From Phytophthora colocasiae (Eukaryota > Oomycota > Peronosporomycetes > Peronosporales > Peronosporaceae): 64,000 bases of DNA. Below, in pieces: positions 1 to 11,100 of this stretch (positions are counted from its first letter, which is position 1; every line of letters begins with the position of its first letter). The notes beneath the pieces were generated by a model. It saw only the letters and a list, made by a program, of their open reading frames with translations. It searched no databases and had not been told where the DNA came from. A program made the translations under genes and the position numbers. Location of the stretch: positions 744,001 to 808,000 of the forward strand of contig JAGKQI010000103.1 of the NCBI GenBank assembly GCA_018806915.1, in the 5' to 3' direction.

Positions 1-1244
1 TAGCGTTAGCAAGCAGACGGCGAAGCCGACCTCGTAAAGCAAGACCTGTCGGGCCGCTTCCACGTTACATGTACTACAGTACTTCCTTGTGATCGTGTCG
101 ACAATGAGAACAACACATCTCATTGTCGACACCTTCATGTTTTCAACTTTGCTAGAAAGGGAAGTATCCAACACGAAATTGCGGTCAAGTGATCAGACGG
201 CTACGACATTCGACTCTGCAATTGCCATTGGCAATGCCAAGGCACTGCCATATACATGTCGCTATTACCGGTGGCCTTGAAGCATTGAAGCATTGAAGCA
301 CAGGTTTGATCGTCACGCTGATGGCGACCGGTGCTGCCGCAGACCAACCATTCTGGGACCTCGTCTTCACTCGCCTTGGTCGTCTCGTCGACAAGCACCA
401 AAGATCACACACACTCATCAGTGTCGGTGTCGCTTGCACCGAGTCACTCGGCGCTCGGTGACCAAGGGACCCGCACCACCAATGACTGCTAGGCTGTCGC
501 CTGCACGGCGCTTCACCGTGCAACCTGGACAGACTATTGCGTATTCTGCACTGCAGAATCTGCAGCAACTAAATGCTAAACTTCTGATGCAGAGTTCGTC
601 GGTGAAAGGTCAAGTGGTCAACAACAGTCAACTTGATGTCGACGACTGTCGTACGGGCGACGACGCTAGTAAAACATGGCCCCTTGTAGCGGCTGGTGAT
701 GGTTTAACGGTTCACGTGATACCAACAGCAATCGATACCCGAAAATGCGCCGAGGCAGAAATGGATGTCGTGATGAGAGGCAGATAGGAAACCCAAACTG
801 TCCCAGGTGGCGTCCAAACATGGGCAGCATCGACAAGCAAAAGCTCCACTGTCCCCGGATCTTGCGCCGCAAGTTGCGTTGGCCTCTTGAAAATTGAATG
901 TGCAGTACTACTAGTCACAGGATAGGAGCTTCCAAGACAGCAAACTCAAATCATGTCCTTCCTGAGTATTTTCGGGTCACCAGTTGTTGTAGTGTTCCGG
1001 CTTCACGATCCTTTGTTGTGATACAAGACAGATGTCGTCTCCGCAGATGCATTCTGAGCGCGTACGCAATGTATTTGACCAAGAATCGTGGGGTGTCCCA
1101 ATGGACGCCACCAATGCGTCACGATGTTTGTTTACAGATACCGGTACTGCAGCCGAGAAACCCCGTCGGCACATGTCAGAATCCCTACCCCAGCACGAGC
1201 TACATACGCATTATCAAGGCAGGCCCATACATTTTGGCCGCGTG
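1..1244. other. gene-poor leading segment
   Basis: No gene could be supported here. The open frames on both strands are short, overlap each other, are rich in Arg, Cys and His, and match no family I recognise. The only clear structure is the perfect hairpin at 95-132. The segment could hold decayed transposon sequence, but nothing visible proves it. Confidence 0.4.
95..132. repeat. perfect 15-bp inverted repeat, 8-nt loop
   Basis: Arms at 95-109 (GTGTCGACAATGAGA) and 118-132 are exact reverse complements around the loop ACAACACA. Each arm contains a SalI-type GTCGAC palindrome. No T-run follows, so it does not look like a terminator. Function unknown. Confidence 0.75.
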
Positions 1245-1246
1245 TA

Positions 1247-1603
1247 CAAATAACGACGGAAAAAGACGACGAACTCAAAAAGACGTCGTTAGTCTAGCAA
1301 TGTTCATCCGACCATCTGGTGAAAAACTCACTAAGATTACAAAAAAAGTGAACCATTTTCCGCAAATCACTTCTTCGATTGGTTGAATATTATTTATAAT
1401 AGCTGTAAACTTTGCTTTGCCGATTCTATTGGATAAAACAGAATTTTGTAATGAGCAAAAATTGGACTTTGGGACATAGATTTCAATTTTGAGCCAATAG
1501 AAAAAAGTAATGCCAGACGTCGTGTTTTTCCGTCGTGTAAGCTGCCCGTTCTTAACTATTGAAAGCACTAACATTTCCCGGCGGGTTTTTCCGTCGTTAT
1601 TTG
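1247..1603. mobile_element. TA-flanked miniature inverted-repeat element
   Basis: The ends 1247-1264 (CAAATAACGACGGAAAAA) and 1586-1603 are exact 18-bp inverted repeats. Both are bordered outside by TA (1245-1246 and 1604-1605), the target duplication expected for Tc1/mariner-type insertion. The 357-bp body is AT-rich and has no transposase-like frame, so it is a non-autonomous MITE. The inference rests on repeat plus TA only; no autonomous partner with these ends is in the window. Confidence 0.7.
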
Positions 1604-1605
1604 TA

Positions 1606-2852
1606 GCGCATGTCGAAATGCGGTGCTTTTCCAAAGCTAAGGTAAATCATCAATTTAGGGCCATCAACCATTTTAAGGCCGTATTTTAACTGCCAATCAC
1701 GTGAAGTTTTTCACAGAGCAAGTACTTTATTGGCTAAAACACACTAAATACGAATACCTTCAAAAATTAAATTTGTAAATTTGGCGCGAGGTGTCATGGC
1801 TCCAGGCGATGACAGATCAGTCGCCTACATGGTTGGCGGCGAGCTTATTGAGGGCACATTATGGGAGCAGGGTTGTCGCGGGTTCAAGTCCCGTTAATTC
1901 TCCGCACTGATTTGGAAAGTAAAGCATCTATTCAACCTCACTGTGCCAGACACTCGACTAACATTTTGTTGTTTAGAATACAGCTGAACAAGTGATATGC
2001 GCTACATGTACTTATCTACACCTTTACCTGCAGTTGTAGTAACAGCTTTCTTAGACGACTTGGTTTTTCGCTGCCAGCCTCAGCAAGTTCCTGGAGCACT
2101 TCATGGGTAAACAGCATCCCCCCAACTGCGACTCGTTTACGCTTTGTCGTCTTCTTCGGCAGGGGCTTCAATTGTTGGCCTGCCACTTGACCTCCGTAAG
2201 CTAATTTCCGTCGAAACTTGATCACAAGTAGAAATATAAAAGGTGAAGGTGGAATAACCCAAACCTCAAATGGTCACAAAAATGACCAGCGCTTTCAATA
2301 CTGAAAGCAAGACTAAATTCGGCCGTAAACTGATTAAGTCGATTTTTTTCTTCTCCACGAGCATGTGCTTAATTTCATTGGTCTGCTACTACAAAAAATC
2401 GAGAAAAAATCTCTGGTTTGCGAAGTTTCAGAAACTGTCTCACTTTTTGTCAACGCATAAGTAGATGCCGAGTAATTCGAGCATCTTTTATCTCGGCCCA
2501 TATTTGATTTTTTACCTTACCAAAAAAGGCAAATTTAGGCTTTCTTTGCCAGAAGCTATGCTTGTTGAAAACTGAAGTTGGCGCACACGACACGACGACG
2601 CAGTGGGCACTTCAAATTGTTGCACTGGAAAACGTCGCATTCCCGGCTCCGTTGCAAATGCAAAAGGTGTCCAGACTCGAGTGACCGAACGAAGCCTGGC
2701 AAAGCTATGCCTTCGTACATGTACCGATAAGCTTTTACTATTGACGGCCCGATGCAATTCACCAGCACGGATAATACACCGCATTGCTGTAGGAGCTGGA
2801 CTACATGTACATGAACTGTAGTGAGCTATGATTAATTGCTAGTGAAACCAGT
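1606..2852. other. non-coding segment before the retrotransposon array
   Basis: No gene is supported. A minus frame at 2016-2225 encodes a short Lys-rich peptide that I do not recognise and which could be a decayed fragment. The segment holds the tRNA-like scrap near 1881 and ends at the first LTR. Confidence 0.4.
1795..1905 (+). other. tRNA-like / SINE-like fragment with B-box
   Basis: GGTTCAAGTCC at 1881-1891 matches a tRNA T-loop (RNA polymerase III B-box), and the flanking CGGG/CCCG pairs as a T stem. An A-box-like TGGCTCCAGGCG lies at about 1797-1808, some 80 bp upstream. No 5' acceptor strand pairs with the 3' side, so this is not a functional tRNA. It may be a tRNA-derived retroposon remnant. 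Confidence 0.22.
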
Positions 2853-3070
2853 TGTAATTACTGGTTGTCACGGTTGGATACTTAGGTTGGAATATGAGAA
2901 AAGGACTGGGACTGCAATGTGAGAAAGGAGGTAGGAAAGAAGCCGAGGAGCTCAGTTGAAGAAAAGCAATAATACACAAGAACCTCCTCCGAGTGGCCTT
3001 TGCGCTGCTCAGTACGTGTCTTCCTTGTATATCTGTGGTCTGCAACACACCTGCTTCTGAGAGAATTACA
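2853..3070 (+). repeat. LTR 1 of copia array
   Basis: 218 bp, beginning TGTAATTACTGG and ending GAGAATTACA, so it has TG..CA ends and a short terminal inverted repeat (TGTAATT/AATTACA). The upstream 5-bp flank is CCAGT. A primer binding site follows two bases after its end. Confidence 0.9.
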
Positions 3071-3072
3071 AG

Positions 3073-3086
3073 TGGTTATGAGCCCA
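3073..3086 (+). promoter_or_regulatory. primer binding site, tRNA-Met anticodon-arm type
   Basis: TGGTTATGAGCCCA, two bases after LTR 1, is the reverse complement of TGGGCTCATAACCA, which resembles the anticodon stem-loop (CAU) of eukaryotic initiator tRNA-Met rather than its 3' end. Drosophila copia is known to prime from such a half-tRNA. The same site recurs after LTRs 2, 3 and 4 at 8149-8162, 13233-13246 and 18320-18333. Confidence 0.7.
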
Positions 3087-3120
3087 AACTCGTGCTGCTA
3101 GACCTTCAGATATACAGACC

Positions 3121-6100
3121 ATGAGTGAGGACAAGAAACAAGAGAAAGCAGAGGAGAAGAAGGCCGCCCACCCACCTTTCGATGGCGAGAACTTTGAAGT
3201 GTGGCTCGAGAGGATGAAGCTTAAGTTGGAGCGTAAGAACCTGTAGAAGTACTGCACGAAGGAGATTGACGAACCAGAGGAGGCGAAGCAGAATGAACAT
3301 GATACCTGGGAGAAAGAGACTGCTCGTGCCAAGGAAATGCTTTACGACGGAATGACGGATAAGATAATGAAGACTGTGACGTTTGAACCATCGCCATTTC
3401 GTGTAGTGGAAAGAATGAAACAGCGCTACGTTGGTAAGACGTATTTCAAGTACGCATCGGAGGTTACGAAGCTGAGATCACTTCGCCTTGAAGAAAATGG
3501 AAACGTTGCTGATCACTTGGGAGAAGTTCGTCGAATTTTGGATCGGATTGCGTTGCTTGGCGTGCCCCTAGATGAATACTTAATGCCCGCAATTCTGATC
3601 AGTACACTACCTGAATCTTACGATAATGTGGCTGAGACGTTCCTGGCAAGTCATGTGCCTACAAAAGTTAACGAGCCTCCCAATTATGAACAACTGGAAC
3701 ATGCGCTCGAGATGGCATACGATCGACGACAAGGGCGGAAGTTGGATGGAAAGTCGGAAGAACAGGCGCTGTATGGGGCAGATCGGGCCGCGGCCGCGGC
3801 CGAGGTCGTGGTCGCGGTCGAGGTCGCGGAGGTCGTGGTGGCCGTGATGGTGGAAATCAAGGACGCGGTCGCGGTCGCGGAAGAGGTGGCCGAGGTGGTC
3901 GAGGTGCAGGAAGAGGTGGAAATCAAGGACGTGGTCGTGGATCATGTTTTCACTGTGAAGAACAAGGACATCAAGTCCGTGATTGTCCGTACTTGGGTAA
4001 ACGTCCACCAAGTGAGAGCAGTGAGCCAGCTCCCAAGCAGACAAAGACTAGCGGGAATGCAGACGGAAAGAAGTCCGGAAAAGGAAATATAGTAACTATG
4101 CTGTCGAGGATAGTGAAGAAGATGCCTATATCATTTCGGCGCTGGTGAAACAACCCTCTCGCATCCAAAAGCTAGCGCATGGTCGTTGGTATTTGGATTC
4201 TGGTGCTACTTGTCATATGACAAACCAGAAGATTGACTTCGTGTCTTTCACAGAAATGAGTGCGTTGGTGCGAGTTGGAGGTGAAAACTGGCTAAATGTT
4301 GTTGGAGTTGGCACGGTGAAAAAGGAAATTCAGACTACTAACGGACGACGCACTGTCGTGCTACGGGAGTACGATATGTACCTGAACTTCAGTGCAGTCT
4401 GTTTTCAGTACGGCGGCAAAATGATCCTACGTTATCGCTTGAGGAAAAGCTGAAAGTCCATTTTGATGAATACGAATTTGCTGAACTAAAATTTCAACGT
4501 GGCAGTGCTTACGCGCATGTGGATGAGACGAGTCTTTATCAAGTGAAGTTGGAGACTCCAGAAGATACTGTCATGTTAGTTGCAGCTAACGAAAGTGAAG
4601 AGATTAAACGATGGCATACAAGACTTGGACATCCGGGAAGAATTGTTTTCAACGCTTTATTTCGGCATGGAGACTGGCCAATTCCAGACATGGACCTAAG
4701 AGTTGATGGTTCATTTTCTTGTGACTCCTGTATAAAAGGAAAAATGGTAAGAAAGTCTTTCCATTCAGTCGGTCCTCCGAAACGTGACTGGCTTGTCGGT
4801 GAATATGTGCACACAGACGTCTGGGGTCCATATTCAGTTGAGTCATACTCTGGAAGTCGCTATTTCATCGTGTTTGTGGATGAAGTAAGCCGATACACAA
4901 CACTATTTCTCATGAAAAACCGGTCTGAAGTTTGTGAGAAGTTCACACTATATTATGAACATGTGAAGACGCAATTGAAAGTGCGGATGAAGAAACTTCG
5001 ATGTGATAATGCCCGTGAGTTGACAGCTCTTGGTGATACATGTAAGAGGACCTATGGGATGGAGTGTTCTCTCACGGTGAAGCATACTCCGGAGCAAAAC
5101 GGAGTTGCAGAGCGTATGATTCGTACGGTTTCGGAGCGAATGAGATGTTTGTTGGTTCACTTTGAACTACCTGAGGAGTTGTGGGCCGAAGCTGGTAATA
5201 CAGCGGCATATTGTGTGAACATCGTTCCGAACACAACAAGATCGATGGAAGTGCCGTATGCAGTGTGGTTTCGTGAGACACCTGCCTATACAAGACTTCG
5301 GACATTTGGATGCGCAGTCTTGGCATACATTGATAAAGTTGAACGTAAGAAGCTGAATGCCAGAGCCAGAGAAGCAGTTTTCGTGGGATATTCACGGGAA
5401 CGAAGAGGATATCGACTGCTAGATAGTAAGACGAACAAAGATTTCTACAGTCACACGCTTGTCTTCTACAAAGATAGGCCTGGTCGCATTCTGCTGGGAT
5501 CTGACAGAGCACGATCCACAAGTGCGTCGACATCTCAATATCTAAATGTTGATGCAGATGAGATGAACCATATTCCGTCACTACTAAAAGATGCACATGA
5601 GAATGAAAATGGTGATGTGGAGTGCAGAACTGGTGGGGCTGATCCTGAATTGCATCGGCATCGCTTTGGTGGGGCTGTTTGTCGTAAAAGCGAAGTCGAA
5701 AGTAGCAGTGATGACAGTGATGCAGAGCAGACTCCAACTGCGAAAAGAGAAAACGAGCCAAGAAGAAGGAAAGCAGTGGGCGGTGTGTGACACCGGCTGC
5801 AACACGATATGGCAGTGGGCGGTGTATGACACCGGCTGCAGAGCAAGATGATAGCAGTGGGCGGTGTGTGACACCGGCTGCAACACGATATGGCAGTGGG
5901 CGGTGTATGACACCGGCTGCAGAGCAAGATGATGAAAATGAGGTGAATGAGGAGAGTAGTCGGTCGAAGTCTGGTGGCTTGAAGAGCACCAGTGCCAGTT
6001 CTGGAAGTGACTTGGAGAAAGAGCGCCTAACATCCTCAAGTAACAAAGTTGCACCATGCAATAGGGCACAAAAGACTGGCTGTAGAGAGTATCATCCCGT

Positions 6101-7898
6101 GAAGACGAGGAGCGGCAGAGTGTCGAAGCCTCCTAAGTGGTTGGGAGATACCATTCATCTTGCTTATCGTGATTCAGTGGAGGAGAAAAGATGTGGCTCA
6201 AAGTGGGAAAAATTGCGTGATGAAATGCAGTTGGAAATAGCAAAGGAGAAGGCACTAGACTGGTGGGAGGACTTTTGCTGTTTGTCTTCCAGTGTCTTGG
6301 TAGAACCAACGTCATATCAAGAAGCAATGAATGACGAATATGCTGAAGAATGGCGCAAAGCTGCTGATGCTGAGTACAATGCTCTGATGAAGAATGGCAC
6401 ATGGAAGTTAGTTCGTCGAAAGAAAGGCATGAAAGTGCTCAGTAATCGATGGGTTTTTCGTGTCAAGTATCTTGCTAATGATGAGATCGAGAGATTCAAA
6501 GCTAGGCTGGTCATAAAAGGATTCCTGCAGATTTATGGAGTTGACTATTTCGAAGTGTACTCGCCTGTGGTGCGCTTGGAAACATTGCGAATGTTGTTGA
6601 CTCTTGCAGCCATTTGGGACTATGAGATAGATCAAATGGACGTGACCACAGCTTTCTTGAATGGTGACATTGATGTAGAAGTATTCATGGAGCAACCCGA
6701 GGGGTACATTGAAGAAGGAAAAGAGGACTTTGTCTGTGTTCTACTAAAAAGTCTTTACGGCTTAAAGCAAGCTCCTAGAGTATGGTTCCGACTCCTGAAA
6801 GATCATTTGGAACGTGAAGGATACACGCTGATGAATTGTGAAGCATGCGTTGCTGTGAAAGTGATAGATGGATGGCTAGTGTTCATTTCTATCTACGTGG
6901 ATGATTTGATACTGTTCGCGCCTAACAAAGGCATCATGAAGCAGATGAAAGCAACACTTCACCGCAGTTTTGAGATGAAAGATCTTGGACCAATACACTA
7001 TATCCTTGGTTGGGAAATTACACGCAATCGGGTGAGAGAACAGTTTTCATAAGTCAACGGCAGTACGCTGAGAAGGTGCTACGCCGCTTTGACACGGAAA
7101 ATTGCAATGGATGTAGGTGCCGTGTAGTCCAGAGTTGAAGTTGTCAAAGTAATGTGCACGACGACTCGTGAAGAAAAACAATTGATGGAGGACAAGCCGT
7201 ATCGTTCTGTGATCGGTAGTTTAATGTATCTGATGCTTGGAACTCGTCCGGATTTGGCGTACGTAGTACGAGAATGCAGTCAATTCTTGAACAACCTGGT
7301 ATTTTGCACTGGCGTGTGGCTAAACGTGCTCTGCGCTATATCAAAGAGACAATGGACTGGGGATTAGTGCTAGGAGGTGCTGAATGGAGTGAAAGTGATT
7401 TGGATGACAACCTCAAAGCCTTCGCGGATGCTGACTTCGCGAATAGAGTTGATGATCGAAGTCTATCGCTGGATATCTTACTCAACTGTGTGGCAGTACG
7501 ATTTCTTGGTCAAGTCCAGACAGAACGTACTATTGCCTTAAACACTACGGAAGCAGAGTATATGGCGTTAAGCCTGCTAGTTCAAGAAGTTGTCCACCTC
7601 CGGCAAATGTTGAAGGAGCTGAAAATGAAGCAAAACCAACCTTCAGAGATCTTTGTGGACAATGAAAGTGCTCGTAAGTTGGCGAACAACCCCGAGTTTC
7701 ACAGCAGGACGAAACACATTGATGTGCGTCATCATTTTGTCCGAGAACGTGTGGAATTAAAGCAGATCACTGTTAATCGGATTGCGGGTGTTGACAACGT
7801 CGCTGACGCGTTTACGAAACCGTTGCCTCGTGTGAAATTCGAGCAACACAGAGAGAGTATGGGTCTGATCTCTCAGAAAGGATTTTGGATTGCAATAA
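3121..7898 (+). pseudogene. copia gag-pol, copy 1 (broken)
   Basis: The gag start at 3121 opens a Lys/Glu-rich Gag interrupted in frame by TAG at 3244-3246, where a Trp codon (TGG) would fit. Gag resumes to an RGG-like tract near 3790-3940 that is read in the wrong frame, followed by a CCHC knuckle (CFHCEEQGHQVRDC) at about 3945-3990. The protease motif LDSGATCHMT lies near 4196. A missing G near 4366 shifts the frame before integrase (4519 on). RT occupies about 5930-7050 with the YVDD box near 6897. RNase H is split by several one-base losses after 7030. Unlike the other copies, it keeps the sense codon in the GTRPDLAYVV block near 7240. Confidence 0.9.
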
Positions 7899-7914
7899 GT
7901 TCCAGCGTGTCACC

Positions 7915-7929
7915 AGCAGGTGGGGCAGT
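7915..7929 (+). promoter_or_regulatory. polypurine tract before LTR 2
   Basis: The purine-rich stretch AGCAGGTGGGGCAG lies directly before the LTR, where plus-strand DNA synthesis would be primed. Identical tracts precede LTRs 3, 4 and 5 (ending at 13009, 18099 and 23181). LTR 1 lacks it, which confirms that LTR 1 is the outer left end. Confidence 0.6.
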
Positions 7930-8146
7930 TGTAATTACTGGTTGTCACGGTTGGATACTTAGGTTGGAATATGAGAAAGGACTGGGACTGCAATGTGAGA
8001 AAGGAGGTAGGAAAGAAGCCGAGGAGCTCAGTTGAAGAAAAGCAATAATACACAAGAACCTCCTCCGAGTGGCCTTTGCGCTGCTCAGTACGTGTCTTCC
8101 TTGTATATCTGTGGTCTGCAACACACCTGCTTCTGAGAGAATTACA
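7930..8146 (+). repeat. LTR 2 of copia array
   Basis: 217 bp. It differs from LTR 1 by one A lost in a four-A run (GAAAGGACTGG against GAAAAGGACTGG). It acts as the 3' LTR of copy 1 and the 5' LTR of copy 2. Confidence 0.9.
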
Positions 8147-8196
8147 AGTGGTTATGAGCCCAAACTCGTGCTGCTAGACCTTCAGATATACAGACC

Positions 8197-11100
8197 ATGG
8201 TGAGGACAAGAAACAAGAGAAAGCAGAGGAGAAGAAGGCCGCCCACCCACCTTTCGATGGCGAGAACTTTGAAGTGTGGCTCGAGAGGATGAAGCTTAAG
8301 TTGGAGCGTAAGAACCTGTAGAAGTACTGCACGAAGGAGATTGACGAACCAGAGGAGGCGAAGCAGAATGAACATGATACCTGGGAGAAAGAGACTGCTC
8401 GTGCCAAGGAAATGCTTTACGACGGAATGACGGATAAGATAATGAAGACTGTGAAGTTTGAACCATCGCCATTTCGTGTAGTGGAAAGAATGAAACAGCG
8501 CTACGTTGGTAAGACGTATTTCAAGTACGCATCGGAGGTTACGAAGCTGAGATCACTTCGCCTTGAAGAAAATGGAAACGTTGCTGATCACTTGGGAGAA
8601 GTTCGTCGAATTTTGGATCGGATTGCGTTGCTTGGCGTGCCCCTAGATGAATACTTAATGCCCGCAATTCTGATCAGTACACTACCTGAATCTTACGATA
8701 ATGTGGTTGAGACGTTCCTGGCAAGTCATGTGCCTACAAAAGTTAACGAGCCTCCCAATTATGAACAACTGGAACATGCGCTCGAGATGGCATACGATCG
8801 ACGACAAGGGCGGAAGTTGGATGGAAAGTCGGAAGAACAGGCGCTGTATGGGGCAGATCGGGCCGAGGCCGAGGCCGAGGTCGTGGTCGCGGTCGAGGTC
8901 GCGGAGGTCGTGAGTGGCCGTGATGGTGGAAATCAAGGACGCGGTCGCGGTCGCGGAAGAGGTGGCCGAGGTGGTCGAGGTGCAGGAAGAGGTGGAAATC
9001 AAGGACGTGGTCGTGGATCATGTTTTCACTGTGAAGAACAAGGACATCAAGTCCGTGATTGTCCGTACTTGGGTAAACGTCCACCAAGTGAGAGCAGTGA
9101 GCCAGCTCCCAAGCAGACAAAGACTAGCGGGAATGCAGAAGGAAAGAAGTCCGGAAAAGGAAATATAGTAACTATGCTGTCGAGGATAGTGAAGAAGATG
9201 CCTATATCATTTCGGCGCTGGTGAAACAACCCTCTCGCATCCAAAAGCTAGCGCATGGTCGTTGGTATTTGGATTCTGGTGCTACTTGTCATATGACAAA
9301 CCAGAAGATTGACTTCGTGTCTTTCACAGAAATGAGTGCGTTGGTGCGAGTTGGAGGTGAAAACTGGCTAAATGTTGTTGGAGTTGGCACGGTGAAAAAG
9401 GAAATTCAGACTACTAACGGACGACGCACTGTCGTGCTACGGGGAGTACGATATGTACCTGAACTTCAGTGCAGTCTGTTTTCAGTACGGCGGCAAAATG
9501 ATCCTACGTTATCGCTTGAGGAAAAGCTGAAAGTCCATTTTGATGAATACGAATTTGCTGAACTAAAATTTCAACGTGGCAGTGCTTACGCGCATGTGGA
9601 TGAGACGAGTCTTTATCAAGTGAAGTTGTAGACTCAAGAAGATGCTTTCATGTTTGTTGCAGCTAACGAAAGTGAAGAGATTCACCGATGGCATACACGA
9701 CTTGGACATCCGGGAAGAATTGTTTACAACGCTTTATTTCGGCATGGAGACTGGCCAATTCCAGACATGGACCTAAGAGTTGATGGTTCATTTTCTTGTG
9801 ACTCCTGTATAAAAGGAAAAATGGTAAGAAAGTCTTTCCATTCAGTCGGTCCTCCGAAACGTGACTGGCTTGTCGGTGAATATGTGCACACAGACGTCTG
9901 GGGTCCATATTCAGTTGAGTCATACTCTGGAAGTCGCTATTTCATCGTGTTTGTGGATGAAGTAAGCCGATACACAACACTATTTCTCATGAAAAACCGG
10001 TCTGAAGTTTGTGAGAAGTTCACACTATATTATGAACATGTGAAGACGCAATTGAAAGTGCGGATGAAGAAACTTCGATGTGATAATGCCCGTGAGTTGA
10101 CAGCTCTTGGTGATACATGTAAGAGGACCTATGGGATGGAGTGTTCTCTCACGGTGAAGCATACTCCGGAGCAAAACGGAGTTGCAGAGCGTATGATTCG
10201 TACGGTTTCGGAGCGAATGAGATGTTTGTTGGTTCACTTTGAACTACCTGAGGAGTTGTGGGCCGAAGCTGGTAATACAGCGGCATATTGTGTGAACATC
10301 GTTCCGAACACAACAAGATCGATGGAAGTGCCGTATGCAGTGTGGTTTCGTGAGACACCTGCCTATACAAGACTTCGGACATTTGGATGCGCAGTCTTGG
10401 CATACATTGATAAAGTTGAACGTAAGAAGCTGAATGCCAGAGCCAGAGAAGCAGTTTTCGTGGGATATTCACGGGAACGAAGAGGATATCGACTGCTAGA
10501 TAGTAAGACGAACAAAGATTTCTACAGTCACACGCTTGTCTTCTACAAAGATAGGCCTGGTCGCATTCTGCTGGGATCTGACAGAGCACGATCCACAAGT
10601 GCGTCGACATCTCAATATCTAAATGTTGATGCAGATGAGATGAACCATATTCCGTCACTACTAAAGATGCACATGAGAATGAAAATGGTGATGTGGAGTG
10701 CAGAACTGGTGGGGCTGATCCTGAATTGCATCGGCATCGCTTTGGTGGGGCTGTTTGTCGTAAAGCGAAGTCGAAAGTAGCAGTGATGACAGTGATGCAG
10801 AGCAGACTCCAACTGCGAAAAGAGAAAACGAGCCAAGAAGAAGGAAAGCAGTGGGCGGTGTGTGACACCGGCTGCAACACGATATGGCAGTGGGCGGTGT
10901 ATGACACCGGCTGCAGAGCAAGATGATAGCAGTGGGCGGTGTGTGACACCGGCTGCAACACGATATGGCAGTGGGCGGTGTATGACACCGGCTGCAGAGC
11001 AAGATGATGAAAATGAGGTGAATGAGGAGAGTAGTCGGTCGAAGTCTGGTGGCTTGAAGAGCACCAGTGCCAGTTCTGGAAGTGACTTGGAGAAAGAGCG

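Noticed and set aside
3607..4044. His/Asp-rich minus-strand frames over gag
   Set aside because: By-product of the CGNGGN repeat coding the RGG tract; no conserved motif.
5072..6061. Long minus-strand open frames (about 330 codons) repeated in every copia copy
   Set aside because: They lie antisense to integrase and the linker, are His/Ser/Pro-rich shadows, and recur only because the copies are nearly identical.
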